From Desulfobacteraceae bacterium (GTDB taxonomy: Bacteria; Desulfobacterota; Desulfobacteria; Desulfobacterales; BuS5): a stretch of 6,940 nt of DNA. The stretch covers positions 1 through 6,940 of the forward strand of contig DAOWMW010000070.1 of assembly GCA_030642865.1 (NCBI GenBank). Direction: 5' to 3'. A program made the translations under genes and the position numbers. The notes under the pieces are model-generated. The model did not search any database. It was not told the origin of the DNA and worked only from the letters and a program-made list of their open reading frames with translations. Below, in pieces: positions 1 through 6,192 of this stretch (position 1 is its first letter; each line of letters starts with the position of its first letter).

Positions 1-729
1 AAAAATTATCTTGGTTTTTTACATAAAAAAAACAAAAAAAGTACAATTGCACGCAAACTTGCTGCAATCCGTACTTTTTTCAAATATTTAGCCAGGCGTA
101 ACCTTATCCTTGAAAATCCTGCGGAACTTATACTCACACCAAAGCAGGAAAAAAGAATTCCTTCCCATATTACTGTGGATGAAATATTCAGACTCCTGGA
201 CTCAATAGCAACGAGTACCATTTTAGGATTAAGGAACCTTGCCATTTTCGAGACACTCTATTCCACAGGAATACGTGTTTCCGAGCTTGCAGGAATGAAT
301 ACCAGTGATCTGGACCATTCAAAATTCCTGATAAAAGTACTGGGTAAGGGCAACAAAGAACGAATTCTTCCCATAGGCAAAAAAGCTGTGGCTGCTGTTG
401 ATGCATATAGAAAAAAACTGTACAGTAAAACTGGTATAAATATGGATAAAAAGTCCCCGCTTTTTTTAAATTATAAAAACGAACGCCTGACCACAAGGTC
501 CATTGGCAGAATTCTCGAAAAACTTGTTGCTCAATGTGCATTATTAACGCCTGTTTCCCCCCATACATTAAGGCATGCATTTGCCACACATATGCTCGAT
601 TCCGGCGCAGGCTTGAGAGCTGTTCAAGAGCTTCTGGGGCACAAGAGCCTCTCTACAACTCAAAGATACACCCATGTAAGCATCGGCAGAATCATGGAAA
701 TTTACGATAAAGCTCACCCAAGGCGATAA
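1..729 (+). CDS. xerC: Tyrosine recombinase XerC, 5'-truncated by the window edge
   Basis: Site-specific tyrosine recombinase that, with a XerD partner, resolves chromosome dimers at dif near the division septum. The reading frame is open from base 1, so the GTG at 175 is internal and not the start. The 242 visible residues begin inside the N-terminal core-binding (SAM-like) domain (IARKLAAIRTFFKYL, then NPAELILTPKQEKR), and about 60 N-terminal residues are missing compared with the usual length near 300. The C-terminal catalytic domain is complete. In visible numbering the catalytic set is R92 (TGIRVSEL), K116 (GKGNKER), H188 and R191 (HTLRHAFATH), H214 (LLGHKSLS) and the nucleophile Y223 (QRYTHV), with spacing identical to E. 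coli XerD. The ending IYDKAHPRR resembles chromosomal XerC more than phage integrases. No attachment site or phage gene lies nearby. XerC versus XerD is an inference from the C-terminus and the hslV neighbour. Confidence 0.93.
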   Translation, partial: KNYLGFLHKKNKKSTIARKLAAIRTFFKYLARRNLILENPAELILTPKQEKRIPSHITVDEIFRLLDSIATSTILGLRNLAIFETLYSTGIRVSELAGMNTSDLDHSKFLIKVLGKGNKERILPIGKKAVAAVDAYRKKLYSKTGINMDKKSPLFLNYKNERLTTRSIGRILEKLVAQCALLTPVSPHTLRHAFATHMLDSGAGLRAVQELLGHKSLSTTQRYTHVSIGRIMEIYDKAHPRR

Positions 730-780
730 TATATTTTAAAAACATCGAACTGTGTATTGCCAGATATAGACTTTCAGATA

Positions 781-807
781 AGGATTGGGGATGAAATAAA
801 TTACCCA
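781..807 (+). repeat. 27-bp repeat, left copy, inverted relative to 1669-1695
   Basis: The 27 bases beginning AGGATTGGGGATGAAAT and ending in TTACCCA are the exact reverse complement of 1669-1695 upstream of hslU. Both copies point outward, so together they form perfect terminal inverted repeats around a 915-bp segment containing all of hslV. The base context just outside (ATA before AGGAT) also resembles the other end of the element at 1504-1511. The DNA after this copy does not match the rest of the hslV-hslU element, so this looks like a solo end or a decayed copy. Confidence 0.85.
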
Positions 808-939
808 ATTTTAAAATTTGGCACAGGCCAGGGGAGAGGAAGGCGTACAGCACTAAATGGCTCGGAATAAAATCAAACCCTGTATTATGGCACACGGCTG
901 AGGTGGCTTTACAACACCCGACGATTTGTCGATCTCCAG

Positions 940-961
940 GGAATCATTAAAGGAATCATTA
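940..961 (+). promoter_or_regulatory. Duplicated hslV ribosome-binding region
   Basis: GGAATCATTA occurs twice in tandem (940-949 and 952-961, period 12), and the second copy forms the purine-rich AAAGGAA about 7-8 bases before the hslV ATG at 963. This supports the chosen start. The upstream copy gives a second, poorly placed GG core. The duplication is seen directly, but any regulatory effect is unknown. Confidence 0.55.
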
Positions 962-962
962 T

Positions 963-1493
963 ATGAATTTTCACGGAACAACAATACTGGCCGTAAAACA
1001 TAAAGGAAAAACCGCAGTGGCCGGAGACGGTCAGGTCACTTTAAACAGCACCGTCATAAAACACCACGCAAAAAAAGTTCGACGAATATACAATAGCAAA
1101 ATAATCGTAGGATTTGCAGGAACAACCGCGGATGCACTTCATCTTTCAGAACGTTTGGAGACAAAGCTCGAAAGGTATAATGGGAATCTGACCCGCAGCG
1201 CTGTTGAGCTTGCCAGGGACTGGCGAACAGATAAATTTCTAAGACGCCTCGAAGCTGTGATGATCGCAGTTGATGATTCCAGAGTATTCCTCATATCAGG
1301 AAACGGAGATGTAATTGAACCGGATGAAAATGTGATAGCCATTGGCTCAGGCGGGGCTGGAGCGCAGGCAGCAGCCTCAGCCCTTATAAAGCATACAGAT
1401 ATGAATGCAAAAAAAATCGTTGAAGAGGCCATGAAAATAGCCAGTTCAATATGTATATATACTAACGAATCCCTTACAATTGAAGAGTTGTAG
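963..1493 (+). CDS. hslV: HslV, proteolytic subunit of the HslVU (ClpQY) ATP-dependent protease
   Basis: Cytoplasmic threonine peptidase that forms a double hexameric chamber and degrades proteins unfolded by HslU. It is 176 residues, the normal family length. The start MNFHG-TTI gives a five-residue propeptide before the catalytic Thr6 (mature Thr1), as in other bacterial HslV with MxxFHATT-type starts. Other active-site positions are present with exact E. coli spacing: D22 (AGDGQ), K38 (HHAKKVRR) and S129 (GSGG), equivalent to mature D17, K33 and S124. Further family blocks are GFAGTTADA (50-58), AVELARDWRTDK (80-91), SGNGDVIEPD (112-121) and the ICIYTN strand near the C-terminus. One oddity is that the residues after GSGG are AGAQ, where most relatives have a P or N followed by an aromatic residue. 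The gene lies 216 bp upstream of its partner hslU, separated by a repeat element. Confidence 0.97.
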   Translation: MNFHGTTILAVKHKGKTAVAGDGQVTLNSTVIKHHAKKVRRIYNSKIIVGFAGTTADALHLSERLETKLERYNGNLTRSAVELARDWRTDKFLRRLEAVMIAVDDSRVFLISGNGDVIEPDENVIAIGSGGAGAQAAASALIKHTDMNAKKIVEEAMKIASSICIYTNESLTIEEL

Positions 1494-1504
1494 CATGTTA
1501 AATA

Positions 1505-1548
1505 TAAGGATCGTGAATTTCATCCCCAATCTTAAGGATCGTGAATTT
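1505..1548 (+). repeat. 16-bp direct repeat, period 28
   Basis: TAAGGATCGTGAATTT occurs exactly at 1505-1520 and 1533-1548. The 12 bases between the two copies, together with the preceding ATTT, spell ATTTCATCCCCAATC (1517-1531), which recurs at 1679-1693 in the right end of the same element. The left end of the element is therefore a patchwork of its own end sequences, as nested or repeated insertion would produce. Confidence 0.85.
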
Positions 1549-1573
1549 TACAAATTACACAGAATTACTTGTT

Positions 1574-1655
1574 CTTGTGCCCGTCTTCTGTGTTGCATCA
1601 ATGGCCGCAGACTCCGAGTATGCAACCATTGATGCGCCTTGAAGACGGCCACAAG
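1574..1655. repeat. Large central hairpin of the intergenic element
   Basis: Three stems nest around a 21-base loop (1605-1625): CTTGTG 1574-1579 with CACAAG 1650-1655, CCGTCTTC 1581-1588 with GAAGACGG 1641-1648, and GCATCAATGG 1595-1604 with CCATTGATGC 1626-1635. That makes 24 base pairs interrupted by one 1x1 mismatch and one 6x5 internal loop. No T-tract follows on either strand, so it does not look like an intrinsic terminator. In an hslV-hslU transcript it would fold into a stable RNA structure between the two coding regions. Confidence 0.85.
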
Positions 1656-1668
1656 CCCGGCGCAATTA

Positions 1669-1695
1669 TGGGTAATTTATTTCATCCCCAATCCT
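1669..1695 (-). repeat. 27-bp repeat, right copy, inverted relative to 781-807
   Basis: This copy is the exact reverse complement of 781-807 and forms the right end of the 1505-1695 element. It ends only a few bases before the hslU ribosome binding site, so it sits at the translation start region of hslU. Confidence 0.85.
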
Positions 1696-1697
1696 AA

Positions 1698-1704
1698 GCA
1701 GGAA
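1698..1704 (+). promoter_or_regulatory. hslU ribosome binding site
   Basis: GCAGGAA precedes the ATG at 1710 by about 6 bases and lies immediately outside the repeat element. Its position supports the start, which also gives the standard HslU N-terminus ([15 protein letters not shown]). Confidence 0.6.
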
Positions 1705-1709
1705 ATTAT

Positions 1710-3089
1710 ATGAATGATCTTAAGCCATCTGAAATAGTAACAGAACTTGACAAATATATTATAGGACAGGAAAATGCAAAACGATCCGTTGCCATTGCCT
1801 TAAGAAACCGTTGGCGCAGACAGCAGGTACCAGAGGATATCAGAGACGAGATTGCACCTAAAAATATAATACTCATCGGCCCCACAGGAGTGGGAAAAAC
1901 AGAAATCGCAAGGCGATTGTCCTCGCTTACGGAATCTCCCTTTACAAAGGTTGAAGCTTCAAAATTTACGGAAATAGGATATATAGGCCGGGATGTTGAA
2001 TCAATGGTCAGGGATCTTCTTGATCTTACAGTGAACAAACTTAAACTTAAAGAGCAGGATAATGTTCAGGAAAAAGCCACACATGCTGCAGAAGAAAAAA
2101 TTCTCGACCTGCTCCTTCCAAAGCCAAAGGGACGGCTTCATAAAAAAACCGAAGAAGCAAAGGACCCCCCACTGGAAATAGTTACGCAATGTTCAGAGGA
2201 AACATCTCACACCAGTACCCGCGAAAAGCTGAGAACAATGCTGAAAAACGGGAAACTTGACAGCAGATATCTTGACCTTGATGTCTCCGAAAAAGCACCA
2301 CCTGTGGTGGAAATTTTTTCCAACATGGGAATAGAAGAGATGGGACTCAACATCAAAGAGATGATCGGCGGGATGATGCCCAAGAATGTAAAACGGCGTA
2401 AGCTAAAGGTTCCCGAAGCCCTGGAAATTCTCATCGCCGAGGAGACCCAGGATCTTCTTGATATGGAAAAGGTTATAAATCAGGCTATTAAAAAAGTTGA
2501 GCAATCCGGAATTGTTTTTTTAGACGAAATTGACAAGATTACCGGTAAAAATGGAAGTCACGGCCCCGATATATCAAGGGAAGGGGTTCAAAGAGATCTT
2601 CTGCCAATAGTTGAAGGGTGTACAGTTTCAACCAAATATGGTCCCGTTGAAACCGATCATATACTCTTTATCGCATCAGGAGCATTTCATGCATGCAAGC
2701 CATCCGATTTAATACCTGAACTCCAGGGGCGTTTCCCCATCAGGGTAGAGCTTAACTCCCTTGCCCAGGCCGAATTTGTCAGGATATTAACTGAACCTAA
2801 AAATGCACTTCTGCTTCAGTACCGGGAATTAATAAAAACAGAAGGTATTGAAATAACCTTTCAGCAGGAGGCCATTGAAGAAATAGCAAAAATCGCGGAA
2901 GATGTTAATAATTTAACAGACAATATTGGAGCACGAAGACTTCATACGCTAATGGAGCGACTCCTTGACGAGGTCCTCTTTGACGCCCCTGATATGCTTG
3001 AAAAAAAGATAACCATCACCAAACAATATGTTAATGATAAATTGAAAGATATTAAAAACGATGAGGATTTAAGCAGGTACATATTATAA
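1710..3089 (+). CDS. hslU: HslU, AAA+ ATPase subunit of the HslVU (ClpQY) protease
   Basis: Hexameric unfoldase that recognises substrates, unfolds them with ATP and threads them into HslV in the cytoplasm. It is 459 residues, slightly longer than E. coli HslU (443), the difference lying mostly in the I domain. The N-terminal box LDKYIIGQ (13-20) is followed by Walker A GPTGVGKT (57-64, K63), the pore loop GYIGRD (90-95, Y91), a charged intermediate I domain (about 110-245), Walker B IVFLDE (268-273), the sensor-1 region FIASGAFH (320-327), the arginine finger R341 in LQGRFPIR and sensor-2 R410 in GARRLH. The C-terminus DEDLSRYIL matches the conserved tail that docks into HslV and activates it. 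It pairs with the upstream hslV, and argB starts 2 bp after its stop, suggesting one transcript and coupled translation. Nothing is missing. Confidence 0.98.
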   Translation: MNDLKPSEIVTELDKYIIGQENAKRSVAIALRNRWRRQQVPEDIRDEIAPKNIILIGPTGVGKTEIARRLSSLTESPFTKVEASKFTEIGYIGRDVESMVRDLLDLTVNKLKLKEQDNVQEKATHAAEEKILDLLLPKPKGRLHKKTEEAKDPPLEIVTQCSEETSHTSTREKLRTMLKNGKLDSRYLDLDVSEKAPPVVEIFSNMGIEEMGLNIKEMIGGMMPKNVKRRKLKVPEALEILIAEETQDLLDMEKVINQAIKKVEQSGIVFLDEIDKITGKNGSHGPDISREGVQRDLLPIVEGCTVSTKYGPVETDHILFIASGAFHACKPSDLIPELQGRFPIRVELNSLAQAEFVRILTEPKNALLLQYRELIKTEGIEITFQQEAIEEIAKIAEDVNNLTDNIGARRLHTLMERLLDEVLFDAPDMLEKKITITKQYVNDKLKDIKNDEDLSRYIL

Positions 3090-3091
3090 TC

Positions 3092-4009
3092 ATGCAAAAT
3101 AATGTGGCGGATATATTAATTGAAGCTCTTCCCTATATACGTTTTTTTTCCGGCAAAACCATTGTAATTAAATATGGCGGCCATGCCATGGTCGACAAAC
3201 AGTTAAAAGAAGATTTTGCGGCAGATATAACATTAATGAAATATATCGGCCTTAATCCTGTTGTAATCCATGGAGGGGGGCCCCAAATCAATTCCGTTCT
3301 TGACAGCATGGGTATCCTCCCCAAATTTGTAAGGGGGATGCGCTTAACCGATGAAGCTACCATGGATGTGGTGGAAATGGTATTGGGGGGCAAGGTTAAC
3401 AAGGATATTGTGGGACGAATAAACCGCCATGGTGGAAAAGCAGTTGGCTTGAGCGGAAAAGACGGGGGACTCATATCTGCAGAAAAACTCAAAATAGTTT
3501 ATCATGGGGATGAAGACAAACCTCCGGAAATTATTGACCCTGGCCTGGTGGGGAAGGTGACCAGGATTGAAACAGAAATAATAAATACCCTGACTCAAAA
3601 AGACTTTATACCGATTATCGCCCCTGTTGGCACGGGCAGCTCCGGAGAGACCTTCAATATAAACGCTGACCTTGTTGCATCAGCTGTGGCCAGTGCGCTT
3701 AACGCAGAGCGGCTTCTGTTTCTCACAGATGTAGATGGGGTTCTGGACAAAAACGGCTCATTAATATCTTCGATCCATGAAGATGAGATCAGTAAAATGA
3801 TTGACGAAAAAATAATATCGGGGGGGATGATACCCAAAATAGAGTACGCCCTTGATGCGCTTCAGCACGGATTAGACAAAGTTCACATAATCAACGGCTG
3901 CAAAAGACATGCATTAATTCTTGAGCTCTTTACTGACGAGGGGGTCGGGACTGAAGTTATAAAATTCCTGGAATTTGATATGCGCCACCCTGTAACTGTG
4001 GAGGATTAA
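3092..4009 (+). CDS. argB: Acetylglutamate kinase (NAGK), arginine-sensitive type
   Basis: Phosphorylates N-acetyl-L-glutamate with ATP, the second step of arginine synthesis, in the cytoplasm. It is 305 residues and belongs to the amino acid kinase family. Visible blocks are IKYGGHAM (26-33, K27), HGGGPQIN (60-67), the substrate-binding RGMRLTD (R84), LSGKDGG (120-126), NINAD (189-193, N189 and D193 matching E. coli N158 and D162), LTDVDGVLD (211-219) and SGGMIPK (243-249, K249 matching K217). The N-terminal helix [17 protein letters not shown] is absent from the arginine-insensitive E. coli enzyme and present in hexameric, arginine-inhibited ones. The C-terminal [18 protein letters not shown] matches the arginine-binding signature. 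The start follows the hslU stop by 2 bp, with only a distant AAGCAGG about 14 bases upstream, so translation is probably coupled to hslU. The last residues ([12 protein letters not shown]) form a short tail past the conserved end. Confidence 0.97.
   Translation: MQNNVADILIEALPYIRFFSGKTIVIKYGGHAMVDKQLKEDFAADITLMKYIGLNPVVIHGGGPQINSVLDSMGILPKFVRGMRLTDEATMDVVEMVLGGKVNKDIVGRINRHGGKAVGLSGKDGGLISAEKLKIVYHGDEDKPPEIIDPGLVGKVTRIETEIINTLTQKDFIPIIAPVGTGSSGETFNINADLVASAVASALNAERLLFLTDVDGVLDKNGSLISSIHEDEISKMIDEKIISGGMIPKIEYALDALQHGLDKVHIINGCKRHALILELFTDEGVGTEVIKFLEFDMRHPVTVED
4000..4004 (+). promoter_or_regulatory. argD ribosome binding site inside the argB 3' end
   Basis: GGAGG, the strongest Shine-Dalgarno match within the hslU-argF block, lies in the last codons of argB, 5 bases before the argD ATG. 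The argB stop TAA (4007-4009) directly abuts that ATG, which fixes the argD start and implies translational coupling. Confidence 0.75.
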
Positions 4010-5191
4010 ATGGATACCAATGAAACGATAAATAAAGCGGATCAAGTAATAGCAAAAACCTACAAAAGGTTCCCCGTTCTGATGACCAAAGGGAAAGAGG
4101 CTACTTTATGGGACAGCGAGGGACGTTCTTATACCGATTTTGTTGCAGGAATTGCAGTCTGCAATCTTGGACATGCGCATCCTGGTATTGCCAGGGCATT
4201 ATCGGATCAGGCCAAAAAGCTGCTTCACGTTTCAAATCTTTATTATACCAGCCCCCAGACCGAACTTGCATCATTGCTCGTTGAAAAAAGTTTTGCGGAC
4301 AGGGTTTTTTTCTGCAACAGCGGCGCCGAAGCAAATGAGGCCGCAATAAAGCTGGCAAGAAAGTATTTTAATGATAAAAAAGAGGAAAACCGTTATACCA
4401 TAATTACCATGGAAAAATCTTTTCATGGCCGCACCATGGCCACACTCTCGGCAACTGGCCAGGATAAAATTAAAGCAGGGTTTGATCCAGGGCTGGAAGG
4501 CTTCGAATTCATCCCTTTTAACAACATTGATGCATTACAAAAGAAAATTGATCCATCCACCTGTGCTGTACTCATTGAACCGATACAGGGGGAAGGGGGT
4601 GTACGCTGTCCCGATCCTGGATATTTTAAAAAAGTAAGGAAAATTTGTGATAAAACAGGCGCCCTCCTTATATTTGACGAGATTCAGACAGGAATGGGCC
4701 GCACAGGCAAACTTTTTGCCTATGAAAATTTTGGTATTGAACCTGACATTATGACCCTCGCAAAGGCTCTTGCCAATGGGTTACCCATCGGAGCCATGCT
4801 GGCCAGAGAAGAGATTGCCGAAGCATTTGGCCCCGGCACCCACGCATCCACATTTGGAGGGACTCCCATTGTTACTGCGGCTTCCCTTGAGGTTCTTAAA
4901 ACCATCCACAAAGAAAAAATAGTTGACCATGCCCTTAACATGGGTAAATATTTTATAAAACAACTTAACTATTTAAAAGAAAAGCATGCCTGCGTGGAGG
5001 ATGTACGGGGAATTGGCCTTCTCCTTGGAATGAAGATCAATGCAGATGGAGACCTCATTGTAAAAAAATGCATGGAAAAAGGATTTCTCATTAACTCTAT
5101 TCAGGGGAATATCCTCCGGTTTATCCCCCCCCTTATAATAAAAAAGGAAGAGATTGATGCGTTAATCAGCTGCCTCGACAGCATTTTATAA
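4010..5191 (+). CDS. argD: Acetylornithine aminotransferase (PLP-dependent, class III)
   Basis: Transfers an amino group from glutamate to N-acetylglutamate 5-semialdehyde to give N-acetylornithine, the fourth step of arginine synthesis. Related enzymes often also serve lysine synthesis as succinyldiaminopimelate aminotransferase. It is 393 residues, the typical family length. Key sites are the phosphate-binding NSGAEANEAAIK (103-114), FHGRT (138-142, with the PLP-stacking F138 and substrate carboxylate-binding R141), EPIQGEGG (190-197), the PLP-pyridine aspartate D223 in IFDEIQTGMGRTG, the Schiff-base lysine K252 in TLAKALANGLPIG and T281 in STFGGTP. The C-terminal LRFIPPLIIKKEEID is standard. 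The gene starts at the base after the argB stop and ends 22 bp before argF. Other class III aminotransferases (GABA, ornithine) are less likely given the arg neighbours and the good overall match to ArgD. Confidence 0.96.
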   Translation: MDTNETINKADQVIAKTYKRFPVLMTKGKEATLWDSEGRSYTDFVAGIAVCNLGHAHPGIARALSDQAKKLLHVSNLYYTSPQTELASLLVEKSFADRVFFCNSGAEANEAAIKLARKYFNDKKEENRYTIITMEKSFHGRTMATLSATGQDKIKAGFDPGLEGFEFIPFNNIDALQKKIDPSTCAVLIEPIQGEGGVRCPDPGYFKKVRKICDKTGALLIFDEIQTGMGRTGKLFAYENFGIEPDIMTLAKALANGLPIGAMLAREEIAEAFGPGTHASTFGGTPIVTAASLEVLKTIHKEKIVDHALNMGKYFIKQLNYLKEKHACVEDVRGIGLLLGMKINADGDLIVKKCMEKGFLINSIQGNILRFIPPLIIKKEEIDALISCLDSIL

Positions 5192-5213
5192 AACCTTAAA
5201 GCGAAATACTAAA

Positions 5214-6122
5214 ATGGAAAACAACCTACTCTCACTTTCGACCCTGGATAAAGAAGATTTTGATTATCTTCTTACAAGAGCTCTTGAATTAAAACAAAGG
5301 CATAAACAAAATATTTCAGATCTCCCCCTGGCCGGTAAAACAATCGGGCTGATCTTTGAAAAGCCCTCAACACGCACCCGCGTATCTTTTGAAGTTGCGG
5401 CATCACAGCTTGGAGGGTCATCTATTTTCATAAGCTCCCGAGAGACACAAATGTCCCGGGATGAACCGATAAAAGATACAGCAAGGGTTCTTTCAGGCTA
5501 TTTAGACTGCCTGGTCATCAGGACATACGCCCAGGAAATAATAGAAGAATTTAACAATTTTTCCACCATACCTGTTATTAATGCATTAACAGATCTCTAT
5601 CATCCATGTCAGGTACTAAGTGATCTTATGACCGTAGTGGAATATAAAAATAGATATAAGGGGCTGAAAATTGCCTGGGTGGGGGACGGAAATAATGTGG
5701 CCAACTCCTGGGTCAACACTGCGGGGATACTTGATCTTAACCTTGTCCTGGCATGCCCTGAAAATTATCAGCCTGACCCCGAAATTATGAAAAATGCCCT
5801 GGCTGCCGGGAAGGGAAAGATTAAAATTGTTACCGACCCTGGAGAGGCAGTGGAAAGTGCAGATGTAATCTACACAGATGTATGGGCAAGCATGGGCCAG
5901 GAAGAACAACTGGAAAAAAGAAAAAAATTATTTAAGCCTTTCCAGCTAAACTCAAAACTTGTGAGCATGGCCGCAAAGGATGCTATAATTATGCACTGCC
6001 TCCCAGCCCACAGAGGAGAAGAAATCAGTGATAAAGTCATGGAGGGGGAACAATCTGTGATATGGGACCAGTCTGAAAACAAGCTTCATATGCATAAGGC
6101 AATTCTTGAAACATTTTTGTAG
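5214..6122 (+). CDS. argF: Ornithine carbamoyltransferase
   Basis: Condenses ornithine and carbamoyl phosphate to citrulline, the sixth step of arginine synthesis, normally as a cytoplasmic trimer. It is 302 residues, the usual length. The carbamoyl-phosphate site appears as FEKPSTRTRVSFE (48-60, with the STRTR loop at 52-56) and HPCQ (130-133). The ornithine side has GDGNNVANSW (156-165), the mobile SMG loop in DVWASMGQE (221-229) and HCLPAHRGEE (260-269), which carries the catalytic cysteine C261. The intact HCLP and SMG motifs favour true ornithine carbamoyltransferase over acetyl- or succinylornithine carbamoyltransferase and over aspartate carbamoyltransferase. The residues before the DTARVL block read SRDEPIK where most relatives have GRGEPI, a mild variation. 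The 22-bp gap after argD has no good Shine-Dalgarno sequence, so translation may depend on ribosomes finishing argD. No other in-frame ATG fits the family start. Confidence 0.97.
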   Translation: MENNLLSLSTLDKEDFDYLLTRALELKQRHKQNISDLPLAGKTIGLIFEKPSTRTRVSFEVAASQLGGSSIFISSRETQMSRDEPIKDTARVLSGYLDCLVIRTYAQEIIEEFNNFSTIPVINALTDLYHPCQVLSDLMTVVEYKNRYKGLKIAWVGDGNNVANSWVNTAGILDLNLVLACPENYQPDPEIMKNALAAGKGKIKIVTDPGEAVESADVIYTDVWASMGQEEQLEKRKKLFKPFQLNSKLVSMAAKDAIIMHCLPAHRGEEISDKVMEGEQSVIWDQSENKLHMHKAILETFL

Positions 6123-6124
6123 TT

Positions 6125-6177
6125 AGGGCTCGCGTAAAAATAACTTAAAATTGCCAATTTATTTTTGGGCGAACCCT
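6125..6177. repeat. 53-bp imperfect palindrome between argF and argG
   Basis: The outer arms AGGGCTCGC (6125-6133) and GCGAACCCT (6169-6177) pair at 8 of 9 positions. After a short 2x2 interruption, AAAAATAA (6136-6143) pairs perfectly with TTATTTTT (6159-6166), leaving a 15-base loop that contains its own AAATT/AATTT dyad. It starts 3 bases after the argF stop. No T-run follows the right arm, so it is not a standard intrinsic terminator. TAGGG and CCCTTA at the edges could be inverted ends of a small mobile repeat. An RNA hairpin that attenuates or stabilises the argF-argG transcript is the alternative. Confidence 0.7.
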
Positions 6178-6192
6178 TATAGACCTGTAAGC

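Larger units (their letters stand above)
730..962. other. xerC-hslV intergenic region
   Basis: This 233-bp non-coding gap holds three visible items: one copy of a 27-bp repeat (781-807), a perfect 12-bp AT palindrome AATTTTAAAATT directly abutting it (807-818), and a duplicated GGAATCATTA next to the hslV ribosome binding site. No intrinsic terminator follows xerC, and I found no convincing sigma-70 or heat-shock (sigma-32-like) promoter by eye. Whether hslV has its own promoter here cannot be decided from the sequence alone. Confidence 0.6.
1505..1695. mobile_element. Non-coding structured repeat element between hslV and hslU (MITE/REP-like)
   Basis: This element begins 11 bases after the hslV stop and ends 14 bases before the hslU ATG, so without it the two genes would be about 25 bp apart. 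From left to right it holds a 16-bp direct repeat (1505-1520 and 1533-1548), a short outer stem AAATTAC (1552-1558) pairing with GTAATTT (1672-1678), a large central hairpin (1574-1655) and the right copy of the 27-bp repeat (1669-1695). The outer ends are imperfectly inverted: AGGAT at 1507-1511 against ATCCT at 1691-1695. It has no plausible open reading frame. Ends plus internal dyad symmetry suggest a non-autonomous mobile repeat, but no clear target-site duplication is visible, and the class is inferred. Confidence 0.6.

Noticed and set aside
188..589. 133-residue minus-strand frame opposite xerC
   Set aside because: It lies entirely antisense to the conserved catalytic domain of XerC, and its composition is that of a shadow frame.
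1..729. Tyrosine recombinase as the integrase of a mobile island carrying the downstream genes
   Set aside because: Its sequence matches chromosomal XerC, the neighbours are housekeeping genes, and there is no tRNA, attachment site or phage gene. xerC beside hslVU is a known chromosomal arrangement.
692..895. 67-residue minus-strand reading frame across the xerC end and the intergenic gap
   Set aside because: It is built partly from the antisense of xerC and the 27-bp repeat, has no family resemblance I recognise, and lacks a convincing start. It looks like a chance frame.
730..962. Heat-shock (sigma-32-like) or sigma-70 promoter before hslV
   Set aside because: Candidate boxes such as TTGCCA at 757 and TATTAT at 883 lack a partner at proper spacing, and no CCCCAT-type heat-shock -10 was found.
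1574..1655. Intrinsic terminator after hslV
   Set aside because: The hairpin is strong, but its stem is very long with a large loop and no T-tract follows on either strand.
5214..6122. N-acetyl- or succinylornithine carbamoyltransferase instead of ArgF
   Set aside because: The HCLPAHRGEE and SMG motifs are those of ordinary ornithine carbamoyltransferase, and the argB-argD context needs that step.
6136..6166. ArgR operator (ARG box) in the AT-rich dyad before argG
   Set aside because: The dyad lacks the TGAAT/ATTCA half-sites of the known ArgR consensus. AT-richness alone is not enough.
6125..6177. Intrinsic terminator after argF
   Set aside because: The T-run lies inside the stem (6162-6166) and not after the hairpin, and the right arm is followed by mixed sequence leading to the argG ribosome binding site.
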